A stretch of 64,000 nucleotides of DNA from VXNE01 sp965217825 (GCA_965217825.1 OZ244571.1:4154001-4218000); one strand, 5' to 3'. Shown: positions 35,693 to 45,156, counted from the first letter of the stretch. Numbers and translations are program-made. The notes: generated by a model from the sequence alone, not told the origin.

Positions 35693-35832
35693 GATGGGCT
35701 GCTGTTGTACTCGCGCAACGAAGCCGAGCGCGTTCGATTCGCGATTCGGACCATGCGCGACTATCAGGACATCGAGCCGAGGCTTGCCGAGCACAGGAGA
35801 GAAAGAATTGCCCGGCTGAAGCAAGGAAGAAG
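35693..35832 (+). pseudogene. MntA-type antitoxin remnant, second copy
   Basis: The segment LLLYSRNEAERVRFAIRTMR and DYQDIEPRLAEHRRERIARL is the C-terminal end of an MntA nucleotidyltransferase and nearly equals the remnant at 30383-30616. It is followed directly by the HepT remnant, the usual antitoxin-toxin order. The catalytic N-terminal part is missing. Confidence 0.65.
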
Positions 35833-35834
35833 AG

Positions 35835-36047
35835 ATGGTCGATCAGGAGACGTTCTCAAGGCGGCTCGACGCGCTGGATCTCTACTTGGAGCGAGCGGAA
35901 CGCCTGGGTGAGGTCGCCGAAACGGAGTTCGCGGCCGTCCAAGCATTCACGACCTCGAACATCGACCATCACCTCTCCTACCGTGCGATTCACGAGGATC
36001 TTCGTGACTTTCTGGCTTTCCGCCAATGGGCGCTGGGAAAGTTGTGA
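35835..36047 (+). pseudogene. HepT-like ribonuclease toxin with internal deletion
   Basis: A 70-residue frame. MVDQETFSRRLDALDLYLER is the usual HepT start, and YRAIHEDLRDFLAFRQWAL is its usual end. HepT proteins are about 130-140 residues. The middle, which holds the R-x4-6-H active site and the dimer helices, is missing, with the join near AFTTSNIDHHLS. No stop or frameshift is needed, so it is another clean internal deletion. Likely inactive. Confidence 0.65.
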
Positions 36048-36139
36048 TTTGCCACCGTCGTAATCGGATGGCGATGTGGCCCGTCAGAAGGGCAGACGGC
36101 CTGCCCGGCGCGGCATTGCGGATGATTCAAGCCCGACGA

Positions 36140-37120
36140 TCAGATCGAATCGTACGCGAGCACGGCAACTTCAGATTTATTTCTGCGGTCGAGGACGATG
36201 GCCTTGAATTCGTCCGGGTCCTTGAATCGCGCGGCGGAGTTGCCATCCGTCCTGAGTGCGACGGCCAAGCGGGACAGCCAGAACGCCACCGCAGCGTAGA
36301 GCAGGAAGCCTGAAAAGCAGTCGATTTCGAGGCGGCTAAGCGGGCGAACGCGGTGATAGGCGCCAACCAGAGCGGCGGCGCGTCCATGGTCGAGGGCGCC
36401 GTCGGGAGCGCTGCACCAGTCATTGGCGGCCACCGCCAGGTCATAGACAAGGCAGCCTCGCGCGGCGTGGTGGAAGTCTACTACGCCGGTCAGTGTCGGC
36501 CCTTCGAAGAGCACGTTATCGCGAAAGAGGTCACCGTGCACCACGCCCGCCGGTAGTCCGGCGATATCCTTTCGGTTCAGCAGGTCGACAACCCGCTTGA
36601 CGGCGTCGGTGGCGAGACGTTCATCAGCGTTTGCCATGCGGCCCCGAACCCCTGCCTCTCGGTCGCGCAGCCAGCGCGCATCGCGGGGATAGGCCGCCAC
36701 CTCGAAACCGGGAGCGCTGGTCGCGCGGTGGAAGTCGGCGATGAAGCCGCCCAGCGCTTCCAGTTGTCGCACGGAAGGATTGTCGACGTGCTTTCCGGGC
36801 AGCATCGGCGCCAGCATGGCCGCTTTGCCCTCAAGCGACTCGATGGCGTCTCCCGAGATGTTTCGGACCACGGGCGCGACGGGGAGCCCAGCGTCATGGC
36901 AGAGATCGAGCAGCGGGACGTAGCCGGACCCGGAATGAGAGGGCTGCTCCAGGATCGTCAGCACCCATTGGCTTCGCGCACCGCCCTTCAAGGTCGTTAT
37001 GAAATAGTTGCTGTTCTCAATGCCGTGGGAAGCTGGCCGGTGATCGAGCAGACGGCCCACATCGTAGCGCGCGAGCAGGTCCTTGAGTGTTTCCGTATTC
37101 AACAGGCTGATTGTCCTCAT
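36140..37120 (-). CDS. thrB: Homoserine kinase (APH-fold, ThrB2 type)
   Basis: A 326-residue kinase that phosphorylates homoserine in threonine synthesis. MRTISLLNTETLKDLLARYD and HRPASHGIENSNYFITTLKG are the typical start (GIENxNYF), GLPAGVVHGDLFRDNVLFEG holds the catalytic HGDLxxDN loop, and TGVVDFHHAARGCLVYDLAV the metal-binding DF region. The start at 37120 gives this family fit; the longer frame does not. No other threonine genes are adjacent. Intact. Confidence 0.9.
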   Translation of the reverse strand: MRTISLLNTETLKDLLARYDVGRLLDHRPASHGIENSNYFITTLKGGARSQWVLTILEQPSHSGSGYVPLLDLCHDAGLPVAPVVRNISGDAIESLEGKAAMLAPMLPGKHVDNPSVRQLEALGGFIADFHRATSAPGFEVAAYPRDARWLRDREAGVRGRMANADERLATDAVKRVVDLLNRKDIAGLPAGVVHGDLFRDNVLFEGPTLTGVVDFHHAARGCLVYDLAVAANDWCSAPDGALDHGRAAALVGAYHRVRPLSRLEIDCFSGFLLYAAVAFWLSRLAVALRTDGNSAARFKDPDEFKAIVLDRRNKSEVAVLAYDSI

Positions 37121-37174
37121 GCACGAGCACCTCAACTGCACGGAAATTATCCGGCAGTTTCTTAACAAACGCCG

Positions 37175-39184
37175 TTAGCGACCACCAGCCATTGGCTGAG
37201 CCCCGGATTGCACGCCCGTCCCGGCGGCTGCGGGAGTATCGCCGAGCCGGATGCGCGACGCGCGTTTCGATTCATACCACCAGCCATCGGGAAATGCGGG
37301 TGCATACTTCGGCTCGAATTCCGGCCTGCCAAACTTGTCCCAATACACGGTGCGCGGCCGTTCGCGGGTAGACAGCGGAATCGAGTAATACCCCCAAAGC
37401 AGGACCCGATCAATCGCCCGGTACGCGGCAATCGCCTCCGACATGGTGACCGCGGTGCGGGCTCGGTCTATCAGATCATCCAGCACGGGATTGCGAATGC
37501 CCTCCCAGTTTCTCGCTCCGTCGGAATGGAATCTGGTCTTCAACATGTAAGTGGGCATGATTCGGTAACCATCCGCCGACAATTTGGCATCGAAGTCAAA
37601 CTCGCGAAGACGCTTCGCCCATTCGCTCGATCCCGAGACCCGATCGATGGCGCCTCGAATACCCAGTGTCTTGAGGCGCTGGAAGTAAGGCAACAGGACG
37701 CGGGCGTCAGCAATGTTCTGCGACAGGAACATTATCTCGAATACCTCTCCCGCCGCATTCGCGAGCACGCCATCCACGATGCGCCAACCGGCTTGGGCCA
37801 GGAGCTGCCGCGCTTGCTCCAGGTTGGCCCGATTTGATGCGCCTTCAGGGAAACGAAACGGCCGCTCGAACATTTCCGCACGTAGCTGGTCACGGTACGG
37901 GACCAGCAAGCTGAGCTCATCACCGCTCGGCAATCCCGTTGCGGTCAATAGCGGGTCATTCCAGTAGCTATGTGCCCGCTGGCGGTCGCCGTAGTACAGC
38001 GCCCTGTTCTGCCATTCGAAATCGACGGCCAGCGACAGCGCCTGTCGTACGCGGCGGTCACTGAACTTGCCGCGCCGGCTGTTGAGCACTATGAGCTGTC
38101 CAACTCCGACCAGATTGCCGGCATTGCGCCGGATCTTCTTCACCCAGCCCATCCTGAGCGCAGGCGTGTCAAAGGCACCATGCCAGTACCGCGCATCCGA
38201 CTCCGTCCAGATATCGATCAGGCCCTTTCGGAACGCCTCCCTGGTCGTGATGGCGTCTCGATAGACTTCTATGCGAATCGTGTCGAAGTTGTAGCGCCCC
38301 TTGTTGACCGGGATGTCCCTGCCCCAGTATTCCGGGTCCCGCTGATATTCCACGTACCGGCCCGGTTTGAAAGCAGAAACCGTATAGGGCCCACTGGAGA
38401 GCGGGGGCACCATGGTAACCGCCGTTGGATCCCCGCCGCGCCAATAGTGTTCCGGAAGAATCCTGACGAACTCTATCATCGTGAGGTGGCGATCCTGCAA
38501 CGGCGCGTTAAGGTGCAAGGCCACGTGACGATGATCGATTGCTTCAACAGAATCGATGAAGTCGAGAAAAGGGCCCCACGACAGATCGCGCATACGCCCC
38601 TGAAACGTATACACCACGTCCTTGGAGATGACCGGCTCACCATCTCGCCATCTGGCCTCGGGATGAATTCTGAATACCAGTGTCAAGCGGTCATCGGCGA
38701 GGGCAATACCATCGGCAAGACGCGTGTAAAAGGCGACGACCTCATCACCTGCCCTGGTGATCAAGTTCTCGTCGCGATAGGTGGAGCCGCCGGGATCGTT
38801 GGTGCCCCACCGTCCCAACGGGGCAAACGAATCGAAACTGTTCGCTGTGGGCAGGACCAGCACCCCTCCCTTGGGGGCATCGGGGTTGAGATATTCGAGA
38901 TGCGTGTAGTCGGGAGGGTACTTGAGGTCATGAAAGAACGAGATGCCGTGTCTGAATTCCAGTTCGGCAAGATCCAGACGATCGCCGGCAAGAGCGGCAA
39001 CGGGCACCAACACGGCCAGGGTCGCAATCAGTATGCGAGCACGCAAAGGCAACAGCGCCGGCGTCCTGGGACCGAAGGCACCCTTCGGGTCGACCGGTGA
39101 CGTCGTCGTGTCCTCCTCGGCGGTCCTTTGCAAGCCAGACCTCCTCCGTCGGCGTGCGCCCTGCGATTCTTTCCCAGGTGTCAC
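37175..39184 (-). CDS. yejA: Microcin C/oligopeptide ABC transporter substrate-binding protein
   Basis: A long periplasmic binding protein (SBP family 5) of the YejA type. DLAELEFRHGISFFHDLKYP and FEYLNPDAPKGG-like LEYLNPDAPKGGVLVLPTAN are characteristic, with SFDSFAPLGRWG, VYTFQGRMRDLSWGPFLDF and a C-terminal RTVYWDKFGRPEFEPKYAPA. A signal peptide (RILIATLAVLVPVAALA) lies at residues 50-66 of the frame, so the true start is probably the TTG near 39052 rather than the first codon. Its usual partners yejB and yejE are at 7703-9419 and are damaged. Confidence 0.88.
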   Translation of the reverse strand: MTPGKESQGARRRRRSGLQRTAEEDTTTSPVDPKGAFGPRTPALLPLRARILIATLAVLVPVAALAGDRLDLAELEFRHGISFFHDLKYPPDYTHLEYLNPDAPKGGVLVLPTANSFDSFAPLGRWGTNDPGGSTYRDENLITRAGDEVVAFYTRLADGIALADDRLTLVFRIHPEARWRDGEPVISKDVVYTFQGRMRDLSWGPFLDFIDSVEAIDHRHVALHLNAPLQDRHLTMIEFVRILPEHYWRGGDPTAVTMVPPLSSGPYTVSAFKPGRYVEYQRDPEYWGRDIPVNKGRYNFDTIRIEVYRDAITTREAFRKGLIDIWTESDARYWHGAFDTPALRMGWVKKIRRNAGNLVGVGQLIVLNSRRGKFSDRRVRQALSLAVDFEWQNRALYYGDRQRAHSYWNDPLLTATGLPSGDELSLLVPYRDQLRAEMFERPFRFPEGASNRANLEQARQLLAQAGWRIVDGVLANAAGEVFEIMFLSQNIADARVLLPYFQRLKTLGIRGAIDRVSGSSEWAKRLREFDFDAKLSADGYRIMPTYMLKTRFHSDGARNWEGIRNPVLDDLIDRARTAVTMSEAIAAYRAIDRVLLWGYYSIPLSTRERPRTVYWDKFGRPEFEPKYAPAFPDGWWYESKRASRIRLGDTPAAAGTGVQSGAQPMAGGR

Positions 39185-39345
39185 GCGTGCTTTCGCGCCG
39201 GTGGCAAGGTGGACGACAGTATACTTTTCCCGGCACTACCTTCCGCGTAGGGGAACCGGCTCGGGTACGTGGCTGAAGTCGCGCGCTTGCAGCCACGGCG
39301 TCAGATCGGACACACTTGGCTGACGCAAACCACGAAGTACGGGCT

Positions 39346-40581
39346 ATGGCCGACGCCTTGTCGTCATTCCGCATCTGCGACTTCACCGGCATACTCGCCG
39401 GTGCGGGTGCCACGAAGTGGCTCGCGTCTTTTGGCGCCGAGGTGATTCGCATCGAGGATCCCGTTAACGAAGGTCGATGGGATATCCTGCGCGGAAGGCA
39501 ACCGTGGACCGACGAGCGGCGCGGCATCAACCTCGGGGGCTCCTTCAACAACCACAATGTCGGCAAGCTCGGCATCACGTTGAATCTCCGTACCGCAAAG
39601 GCCAGGGAGATCCTCGAGCGACTCGTCGCGGTATCCGACGTGGTGACCGAAAACTTCTCGAAGGGGGTGATGGAACGCTGGGGCTTCGGCTATGAGCGCC
39701 TGAAGGCCATCAAACCGGACATCGTCTATGTTTCGAACTGCGGCTTCGGTCACACCGGGCCGTACAGTGAGTTCAGGAGTTTCGGACCGCTCGTGCAGGC
39801 GGTATCGGGACTGACGTTCACCTCGGGGCTGCCCGACCGCGAACCCGCGGGCTGGGGCTATTCGTACATGGACCACACCGGCGCCTACTACCACGTCATG
39901 GCGGTCCTGCTGGCGCTCATCCACCGCCAGCGCACTGGCGAGGGCCAGTGGGTCGACCTCTCCTGCACCGACGCTGCGTTGACGCTTCACGGCCCCGCGC
40001 TGCTCGATTGGACAGTGAACGGTCGTCCGACCCGGCGCGAGGGACGTCCGCATGCGAACCGAAACTTCTGGCCTCCCATGGCGCCCCACGGCATCTACCC
40101 AAGCCAGGGCGACGACGACTGGGTGGCCATCGCCTGCCGGAACCAGGACGACTGGGAACGGTTGTGCGCCGTGGTGGCGGAGGATTGGTGCACCGATCCG
40201 GCCTTCGCCGACGCTTCGTCCCGCCACGCGTCGCAGGACGCCCTCGACGAAAGCTTAAGCGCCTGGACGGCGGCGCGGACCAAGTTCGCTGTCCAGACGC
40301 TGCTGCGCGACGCCGGCGTGCCGGTCTCGGCGGTATTGAAGCCCGAGGAGCGGGTCGACCTCGACCCCAGCACCGGCGAGTTCGGACTCTGGCCGACCGT
40401 TACGCATTCTGAAATAGGCGAGGTTCGTGTCGACGGGCAGCCGGTGCACTTCTCGGAAACCGACTGGCACTACGCGCGCGGCGGCCCTTGTCTCGGTGAG
40501 CACAACGAGCAGGTGCTGACCGAACTGCTCGGTTTCACCGCCGAGGAGGTCGCGAACTTCCGCGACGAAGGCGTGATATGA
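39346..40581 (+). CDS. CaiB/BaiF family CoA-transferase
   Basis: A 411-residue type III CoA-transferase, moving CoA between carboxylic acids. FRICDFTGILAGAGATKWLA with GAEVIRIEDP is the N-terminal fold, followed by LGITLNLRTAKAREILERLV, SNCGFGHTGPYSEFRSFGPL, and the domain that crosses to the partner subunit with LIHRQRTGEGQWVDLSCTDA. The active-site Asp position falls in this last segment, as usual. An ATG at 39346 is preferred over a TTG 30 bases upstream. The end overlaps the next CaiB gene (ATGA). Substrate unknown. Confidence 0.88.
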   Translation: MADALSSFRICDFTGILAGAGATKWLASFGAEVIRIEDPVNEGRWDILRGRQPWTDERRGINLGGSFNNHNVGKLGITLNLRTAKAREILERLVAVSDVVTENFSKGVMERWGFGYERLKAIKPDIVYVSNCGFGHTGPYSEFRSFGPLVQAVSGLTFTSGLPDREPAGWGYSYMDHTGAYYHVMAVLLALIHRQRTGEGQWVDLSCTDAALTLHGPALLDWTVNGRPTRREGRPHANRNFWPPMAPHGIYPSQGDDDWVAIACRNQDDWERLCAVVAEDWCTDPAFADASSRHASQDALDESLSAWTAARTKFAVQTLLRDAGVPVSAVLKPEERVDLDPSTGEFGLWPTVTHSEIGEVRVDGQPVHFSETDWHYARGGPCLGEHNEQVLTELLGFTAEEVANFRDEGVI

Positions 40582-41849
40582 CCGACGCGAAGGACGACTT
40601 GCCACGCGCGGGCGCTCTCGACGGCGTTCGAGTCGTGGAACTGGCGCGAGATCCCATCGCGTTCGCCGGCAAGCTAATGGGCGACATGGGCGCCGATGTC
40701 ATCCTTGTCGAACCTCCCGGCGGGGATCCGTCGCGCGGCTACCCGCCGTTCGTCGACGACCAGCCCGGCGAGGATCGAAGCCTTTACTGGTGGCACTACC
40801 ATACCAGCAAGCGCAGCGTGGTCATCGACCTGGACGACGAAGCCGGTCGCGACCGCTTTCGCGCCCTGATTGCCACGGCAGACGTGTTGCTCGAAGCGGA
40901 ACCGCGCCAGCGGCTGGCGACTCTCGGCATCGACTATGAAGATCTACGGTCGATCCGAACCGATCTCGTGCACGTCGCGGTGACGCCCTACGGACGGGCC
41001 AACCCGAAGAGCGATCTGCCGTTCACCGACCTGACGCTCATGTCCGCGTCGGGACCGCCATGGAGCTGCGGCTACGACGACCATTCGCTGCCGCCCATTC
41101 GCGGCCCGCTGCAGGGGTTCCACATCGCATCGCACTTCGCCGTCATGTCGGCGCTCACCGCGTTGCTGCATCGCGCTGTTTCCGGCACCGGCCAGTTCAT
41201 CGATGTCAGCATGACCGCAGCCGGCAACGTCACCACCGAGGGCGCTTCCTACAACTGGCTGGTGGCGCGAAACACCGTGCAACGGCAGACCGGCCGCCAC
41301 GCCTCGGCCACGCCATCGATGGAGACGCAGCAACTGTGCGCCGACGGGCGCTACGCCAACACCGGCGTGGGGCCGCGCCAGGCCAAGGGATTCGCCGCGC
41401 TCGACAAGTGGCTCAGGGAACTCGGCCTCGACGCCGAGTTGCCGGAAGCCGTGTTCCTGGAAATGGGCGCCCGCCGGGAAGGCCCCCTCGACATCTCGAA
41501 GATCGGCGAAGACGACGAGATCACCGCGATTTTTGGGGCCAGCCGCGCTGCCCTCAGGCTCATCGCATCGAAACTCCCGGCGCAGGAATTCTTCGTCGGC
41601 TGCCAGCGTACCGGGCTCACCGCCGGCGCCGTCAACGCGCCGGAGGAAGCCTTCGAGGACGAGCACTTCAAGTCACGCGGCTTCCAGGTCCCGGTGTTCC
41701 ACGAGGATCTCGACCGCGACGTCCTGTACCCCGGCGCGCCCATCCGACTGCATGGAAGCCCGTGGGCGATCTCCCGCCGCGCGCCGAAACTCGGTGAGCA
41801 CGACGAAGAGGTGTTCGCGGAACTGAAGACTCACCGCCGGTCGGGCTAA
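40578..41849 (+). CDS. CaiB/BaiF family CoA-transferase (divergent)
   Basis: A 423-residue relative with VRVVELARDPIAFAGKLMGD and GADVILVEPPGGDPSRGYPP, FVDDQPGEDRSLYWWHYHTS and LLHRAVSGTGQFIDVSMTAA. It overlaps the upstream CaiB gene by four bases, so the two are co-expressed and may form a hetero-dimer. Its sequence is closest in this window to the N-terminal half of the fused protein at 45157-47637 (shared PPFVDDxPGxDRS). Substrate unknown. Confidence 0.87.
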   Translation: MTDAKDDLPRAGALDGVRVVELARDPIAFAGKLMGDMGADVILVEPPGGDPSRGYPPFVDDQPGEDRSLYWWHYHTSKRSVVIDLDDEAGRDRFRALIATADVLLEAEPRQRLATLGIDYEDLRSIRTDLVHVAVTPYGRANPKSDLPFTDLTLMSASGPPWSCGYDDHSLPPIRGPLQGFHIASHFAVMSALTALLHRAVSGTGQFIDVSMTAAGNVTTEGASYNWLVARNTVQRQTGRHASATPSMETQQLCADGRYANTGVGPRQAKGFAALDKWLRELGLDAELPEAVFLEMGARREGPLDISKIGEDDEITAIFGASRAALRLIASKLPAQEFFVGCQRTGLTAGAVNAPEEAFEDEHFKSRGFQVPVFHEDLDRDVLYPGAPIRLHGSPWAISRRAPKLGEHDEEVFAELKTHRRSG

Positions 41850-41907
41850 GCGACAACCCGGAGGGGCCGATCCCATCACCATTGGATAGGCCATGAACTA
41901 CCAACCG

Positions 41908-42321
41908 TCAGAGCGTATTGACGCTCAGAAGCTGTTCAAGACCAATGAAGTCGTTCGGATTTCTCGTGTAGAGGACAAGTCCATTAGAGGCTGCGGTTGA
42001 AGCGATCAGCAAGTCGGCGAGGCGGGAGCGGGTTGATCGACCGGAGACGCGCATGGCGGCAAAGACGCGACCGTACATGCGAGCGGCATTCGTATCGAAC
42101 GGCAACGGATCCCACGTCTGAGCCGCCCATTGGAGTCGATCCTGGCGACGCGCTCGTTCATCGTCGCTGCGCGCGGCATGGGGTCCGGCTGCCAATTCCG
42201 CCAGGGTAACGGCGGCGATAACAGATTCATCAGGCAAGAGATCGACGTCAATCGTATCCATATCGATCACCACGGACGTATCCAGCATTCCCCGGGTCGG
42301 TGCTGCAACTGTCTCAGCCAT
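41908..42321 (-). CDS. PIN-domain toxin (VapC-like)
   Basis: A 137-residue PIN protein: RGMLDTSVVIDMDTIDVDLL (first Asp), AAVTLAELAAGPH (Glu), SRLADLLIASTAASNGLVLY (Asp) and TRNPNDFIGL (last). It overlaps the end of the antitoxin gene by 8 bases. Intact; expected to cut RNA when free of its antitoxin. Confidence 0.88.
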   Translation of the reverse strand: MAETVAAPTRGMLDTSVVIDMDTIDVDLLPDESVIAAVTLAELAAGPHAARSDDERARRQDRLQWAAQTWDPLPFDTNAARMYGRVFAAMRVSGRSTRSRLADLLIASTAASNGLVLYTRNPNDFIGLEQLLSVNTL

Positions 42322-42562
42322 CGACGGACTGATCTATTGTGGCATCCACATCGTTGCGGAACCGCACGGCGTCGATGCGCGGTGCGCGAGACGCAGCCTC
42401 GGCAATGACCGCCCTGGATGCGAATCGCCTGGGATGGATGGGGCGGAGTTCGGCAACCGGGTCTCCATTGCGGGTTACGATGATGGTATGTCCCCCCCGG
42501 ACTTCCCGGAGCACGGCCGCAGATGCATTGCGAAGCTCGCGTTGGCTGATGGTTTTGTTCAT
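42314..42562 (-). CDS. Phd/YefM-type antitoxin
   Basis: An 82-residue protein starting MNKTISQRELRNASAAVLRE, then VRGGHTIIVTRNGDPVAELRP, the Phd/YefM DNA-binding fold. A flexible C-terminal part follows for toxin binding. The ATG at 42562 is chosen because the family begins there; a frame 36 bases longer exists. It precedes and overlaps the PIN toxin. Confidence 0.87.
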   Translation of the reverse strand: MNKTISQRELRNASAAVLREVRGGHTIIVTRNGDPVAELRPIHPRRFASRAVIAEAASRAPRIDAVRFRNDVDATIDQSVDG

Positions 42563-42661
42563 GCCTATGAGCGTAGCACTCTTGCTACGCTGTGGCAAAA
42601 TACAGAGGGCCGACGCGTCTGACGCCAGCGTTTTCAGTCCAGTGGATGGCCTGAACGGCGG

Positions 42662-43663
42662 TCAGGCAAGCTTCACGATCATCTTGCCGATGTTCTCCCC
42701 GCTGAATAGCCCGATGAAGGCGTCCGGCGCGTTCCGTATGCCTTCGCGGACCGTCTCCCGCCAGACGATCTGACCGCTTTCCAGCCAGGAGACCATGTCC
42801 CGCTGGAACGACTCACGCAGTTCCGGAAAGTTTCCCACGACAAAGCCGCGCAGGGTCAGGCGCAATCCGATGGCAACCCGCAGGTTGCGGGGCCCCGGCC
42901 CCGGCGTCGTATCGTTGTAGTGCGAGATCGCGCCGCAGATCGCAATGCGCCCCAGGAGCCTCATGTGCGCGAGCGCCGCTTCCAGTTGATCGCCGCCCAC
43001 GTTGTCGAAGTAGACATCGAGCCCCTCCGGCGCACCCTCTCGAAGGTGCGCCAGCAGGTCGCCGTCGTGGTAGTCGAAGGCATGATCGAAGCCGATCTCG
43101 CGGCAGAAAGCGACCTTTTCCGGCGAGCCCGCGCTGCCGACGGTGCGGCAGCCCTTGAGGCGAGCGATCTGACCGGCGATGCTGCCGACGGCACCCGCCG
43201 CGCCGGAGACGAAAACCGTCTCCCCCTCACGCATCTCTGCCGCGCCAAGCAGACCGTCATAGGCCGTTCTGCCGGTCATGCCAAGTGGTCCCATGTATAC
43301 GGTGACCGGCAACGATGTTTCCGGCAGTTTTTGCAGACCCTGGCCGTCCGACACGAAACCCTCGCGCCATCCCACATTGCTCAAGACCAGGTCGCCCTCT
43401 TGGAAGTCATTACGCCGGGAGGCCACGACCTTGCCGATGGCGCCGCCGTACATGGCCTCGTTGAGTCGATAACCCGCGGCATAACCTCTGGCCTCGTTCA
43501 TGCGTCCGCGCATGTAGGGGTCGACGCTGATGAAGAGATTCTGAACCAGCACCTCCCCTTCGCCGGGATCGGCAAGCTTTCGCTCTACAAAGATAAAGTC
43601 CTCCGGCACGGCCATGCCGTTCGGGCGGCGAGCCAGGTGAACTTCGGTGGACGTCAGCGCCAT
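42662..43663 (-). CDS. NADP-dependent medium-chain oxidoreductase (leukotriene B4 12-hydroxydehydrogenase/CurA type)
   Basis: A 333-residue zinc-free medium-chain dehydrogenase/reductase: VQNLFISVDPYMRGRMNEAR, MYGGAIGKVVASRRNDFQEG, LGMTGRTAYDGLLGAAEMRE, SGAAGAVGSIAGQIARLKGC (cofactor motif) and LDVYFDNVGGDQLEAALAHM. These enzymes reduce the double bond of alpha,beta-unsaturated ketones and aldehydes. ATG at 43663; intact. Confidence 0.9.
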   Translation of the reverse strand: MALTSTEVHLARRPNGMAVPEDFIFVERKLADPGEGEVLVQNLFISVDPYMRGRMNEARGYAAGYRLNEAMYGGAIGKVVASRRNDFQEGDLVLSNVGWREGFVSDGQGLQKLPETSLPVTVYMGPLGMTGRTAYDGLLGAAEMREGETVFVSGAAGAVGSIAGQIARLKGCRTVGSAGSPEKVAFCREIGFDHAFDYHDGDLLAHLREGAPEGLDVYFDNVGGDQLEAALAHMRLLGRIAICGAISHYNDTTPGPGPRNLRVAIGLRLTLRGFVVGNFPELRESFQRDMVSWLESGQIVWRETVREGIRNAPDAFIGLFSGENIGKMIVKLA

Positions 43664-43790
43664 GGTGACTTTCTCCGTCAAGGTGAAGTTGCGGGAATTC
43701 TACCGCGCCCGGGTCGCGGGGCCGATCGGGCAGGCAGCCGGGTTGGGGCGATGCGCTCCATCCGCGATAGCTGCAGGCTGAAACGACGGC

Positions 43791-44555
43791 TCAGCGGGCC
43801 GTGTATCCGCCGTCCACCGGCAATATGGCGCCGGTGATGAAGCTCGCATCATCGCTGGCGAGGAACGCCACCGCGGCGGCGACTTCCTCCGGTTGTCCGA
43901 GACGCCCCAATGGATGCAACGACTCGAAGAAGCTGCGGAGATCCGGGTCCGCCCAATACGCTTCGGTCATCGCGGTTTCGATATAGCCGGGCGCGACCGC
44001 GTTTACGCGCACGCCCCGGGACGCCCAGCTTGCCGCGAACTGCCGAGTTAGCCCGACGACGCCGTGTTTGGTCGCGACGTACGCGCCTGACGACGCCGCC
44101 GCCATCTCCGCCTCCGCGCTCTTGGGACCGCCCAGGCTCACGAGTCCCGCGATCGACGCGGTGTTGATGATCGCGCCGCCGCCAGCCGCCGCGAGCATGG
44201 GCGCACCGTAGCGAAGACCGTAGAAGACGCCGGACAGGTTGACCGCGATGGTCGTATCCCAACCTCGCATGCCCCCGATCCCGGCGTTGTTGAATATCAC
44301 GTCCAGCCGACCGTACTCGTCGGCCGTCTTCTTTAGCGCCGCCTCGACCTGGTCCGCGATAGCCACATCAAGCGCCAGGGAAGCGGCGCCCGCGGCCGAT
44401 GCATTGATCGTCGAAGCCGTTTCCGCCGCACCCTCCCTGTCTATGTCCGCGCACATCACCAACGCGCCTTGCCTTGCCATGCGCATCGCGCTGGCCCGAC
44501 CGATACCCCTCGCGGCCCCGGTGACGAACGCTACCTTTCCGTCGAGTCCGCCCAT
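43791..44555 (-). CDS. Short-chain dehydrogenase/reductase
   Basis: A 254-residue classical SDR: GKVAFVTGAARGIGRASAMR (TGxxxGxG), DVIFNNAGIGGMRG (NNAG), a catalytic Tyr-Lys in SSGAYVATKHGVVGLTRQFA, and the usual end GQPEEVAAAVAFLASDDASF ... VDGGYTAR. The ATG at 44555 begins MGGLDGKVAF; a longer frame upstream lacks similarity. Substrate not known. Confidence 0.9.
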   Translation of the reverse strand: MGGLDGKVAFVTGAARGIGRASAMRMARQGALVMCADIDREGAAETASTINASAAGAASLALDVAIADQVEAALKKTADEYGRLDVIFNNAGIGGMRGWDTTIAVNLSGVFYGLRYGAPMLAAAGGGAIINTASIAGLVSLGGPKSAEAEMAAASSGAYVATKHGVVGLTRQFAASWASRGVRVNAVAPGYIETAMTEAYWADPDLRSFFESLHPLGRLGQPEEVAAAVAFLASDDASFITGAILPVDGGYTAR

Positions 44556-44658
44556 TTGATCACTCCCGAAATCGAGGTCGGCCAGCGTATCACCTTGGTC
44601 GCTGGCGGCGCGTGACCGAACGCGCGCGTTTTCGGCGCCGCCCGGGCGTCGCGATAAC

Positions 44659-44997
44659 ATGCCATCGACAACCGCAAGGACAGCCATGGAGAATTTCTAT
44701 GTCGCCGCGAAGGCGGGGCTCAATCAGTTGAGCGCGCAGCTCGCGCGGGACCTGATGGACGATTGCATCAACGTTAACGTGATCGCGCCCGGGCCGTTCA
44801 AGTCGAAGATGACGGCACCGCTCTATGCGACGCCGGAGCTGGACCGGCAAGCCACGGAGCGCTTCCCCATGCGCCGCTGGGGCGCGATGGAGGATGCGGC
44901 CGGTCTGACTATCATGCTTGCGTCCAGGGCCGGGTCATACCTGACCGGTGTGGTGATTCCCTGTGACGGCGGCTCGACCACCACGAACTTGCATTGA
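44659..44997 (+). pseudogene. Short-chain dehydrogenase C-terminal fragment
   Basis: A 112-residue frame containing only the second half of an SDR: NFYVAAKAGLNQLSAQLARD (YxxxK), NVNVIAPGPFKSKMT and AGSYLTGVVIPCDGGSTTTN. The nucleotide-binding half is absent. A start ATG and some upstream codons exist, but the enzyme cannot bind its cofactor. Its stop codon coincides with the outer arm of repeat copy C. Confidence 0.75.
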
Positions 44998-45150
44998 ACA
45001 ACCGCCTCGGGAGAGCGTCAGCGACCGCGGGTGGTTGTTCAATGGACGACGAGCGGGGCCGGGCCGGAGCCTTCAGCCGGGGAGCGCGAGGGGGGACCCC
45101 TCGCAAGAAATATACCGAACCCGAAGGCGTCGGCTGTGGGGCACTATCAA
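44993..45150 (-). repeat. Dispersed palindromic element, copy C (long type)
   Basis: Perfect 11-bp outer stem: ATTGAACAACC (44993-45003) and GGTTGTTCAAT (45033-45043). The inner part has an extra segment of about 50 bases (GGAGCCTTCAGCCGGGGAGC then GCGAGGGGGGACCCCTCGC) that is not in copies A and D but is in copy E. It ends with CTGTGGGGCAC like the others. Lies between the SDR fragment and the fused CaiB gene. Confidence 0.85.
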
Positions 45151-45156
45151 AGGTGA

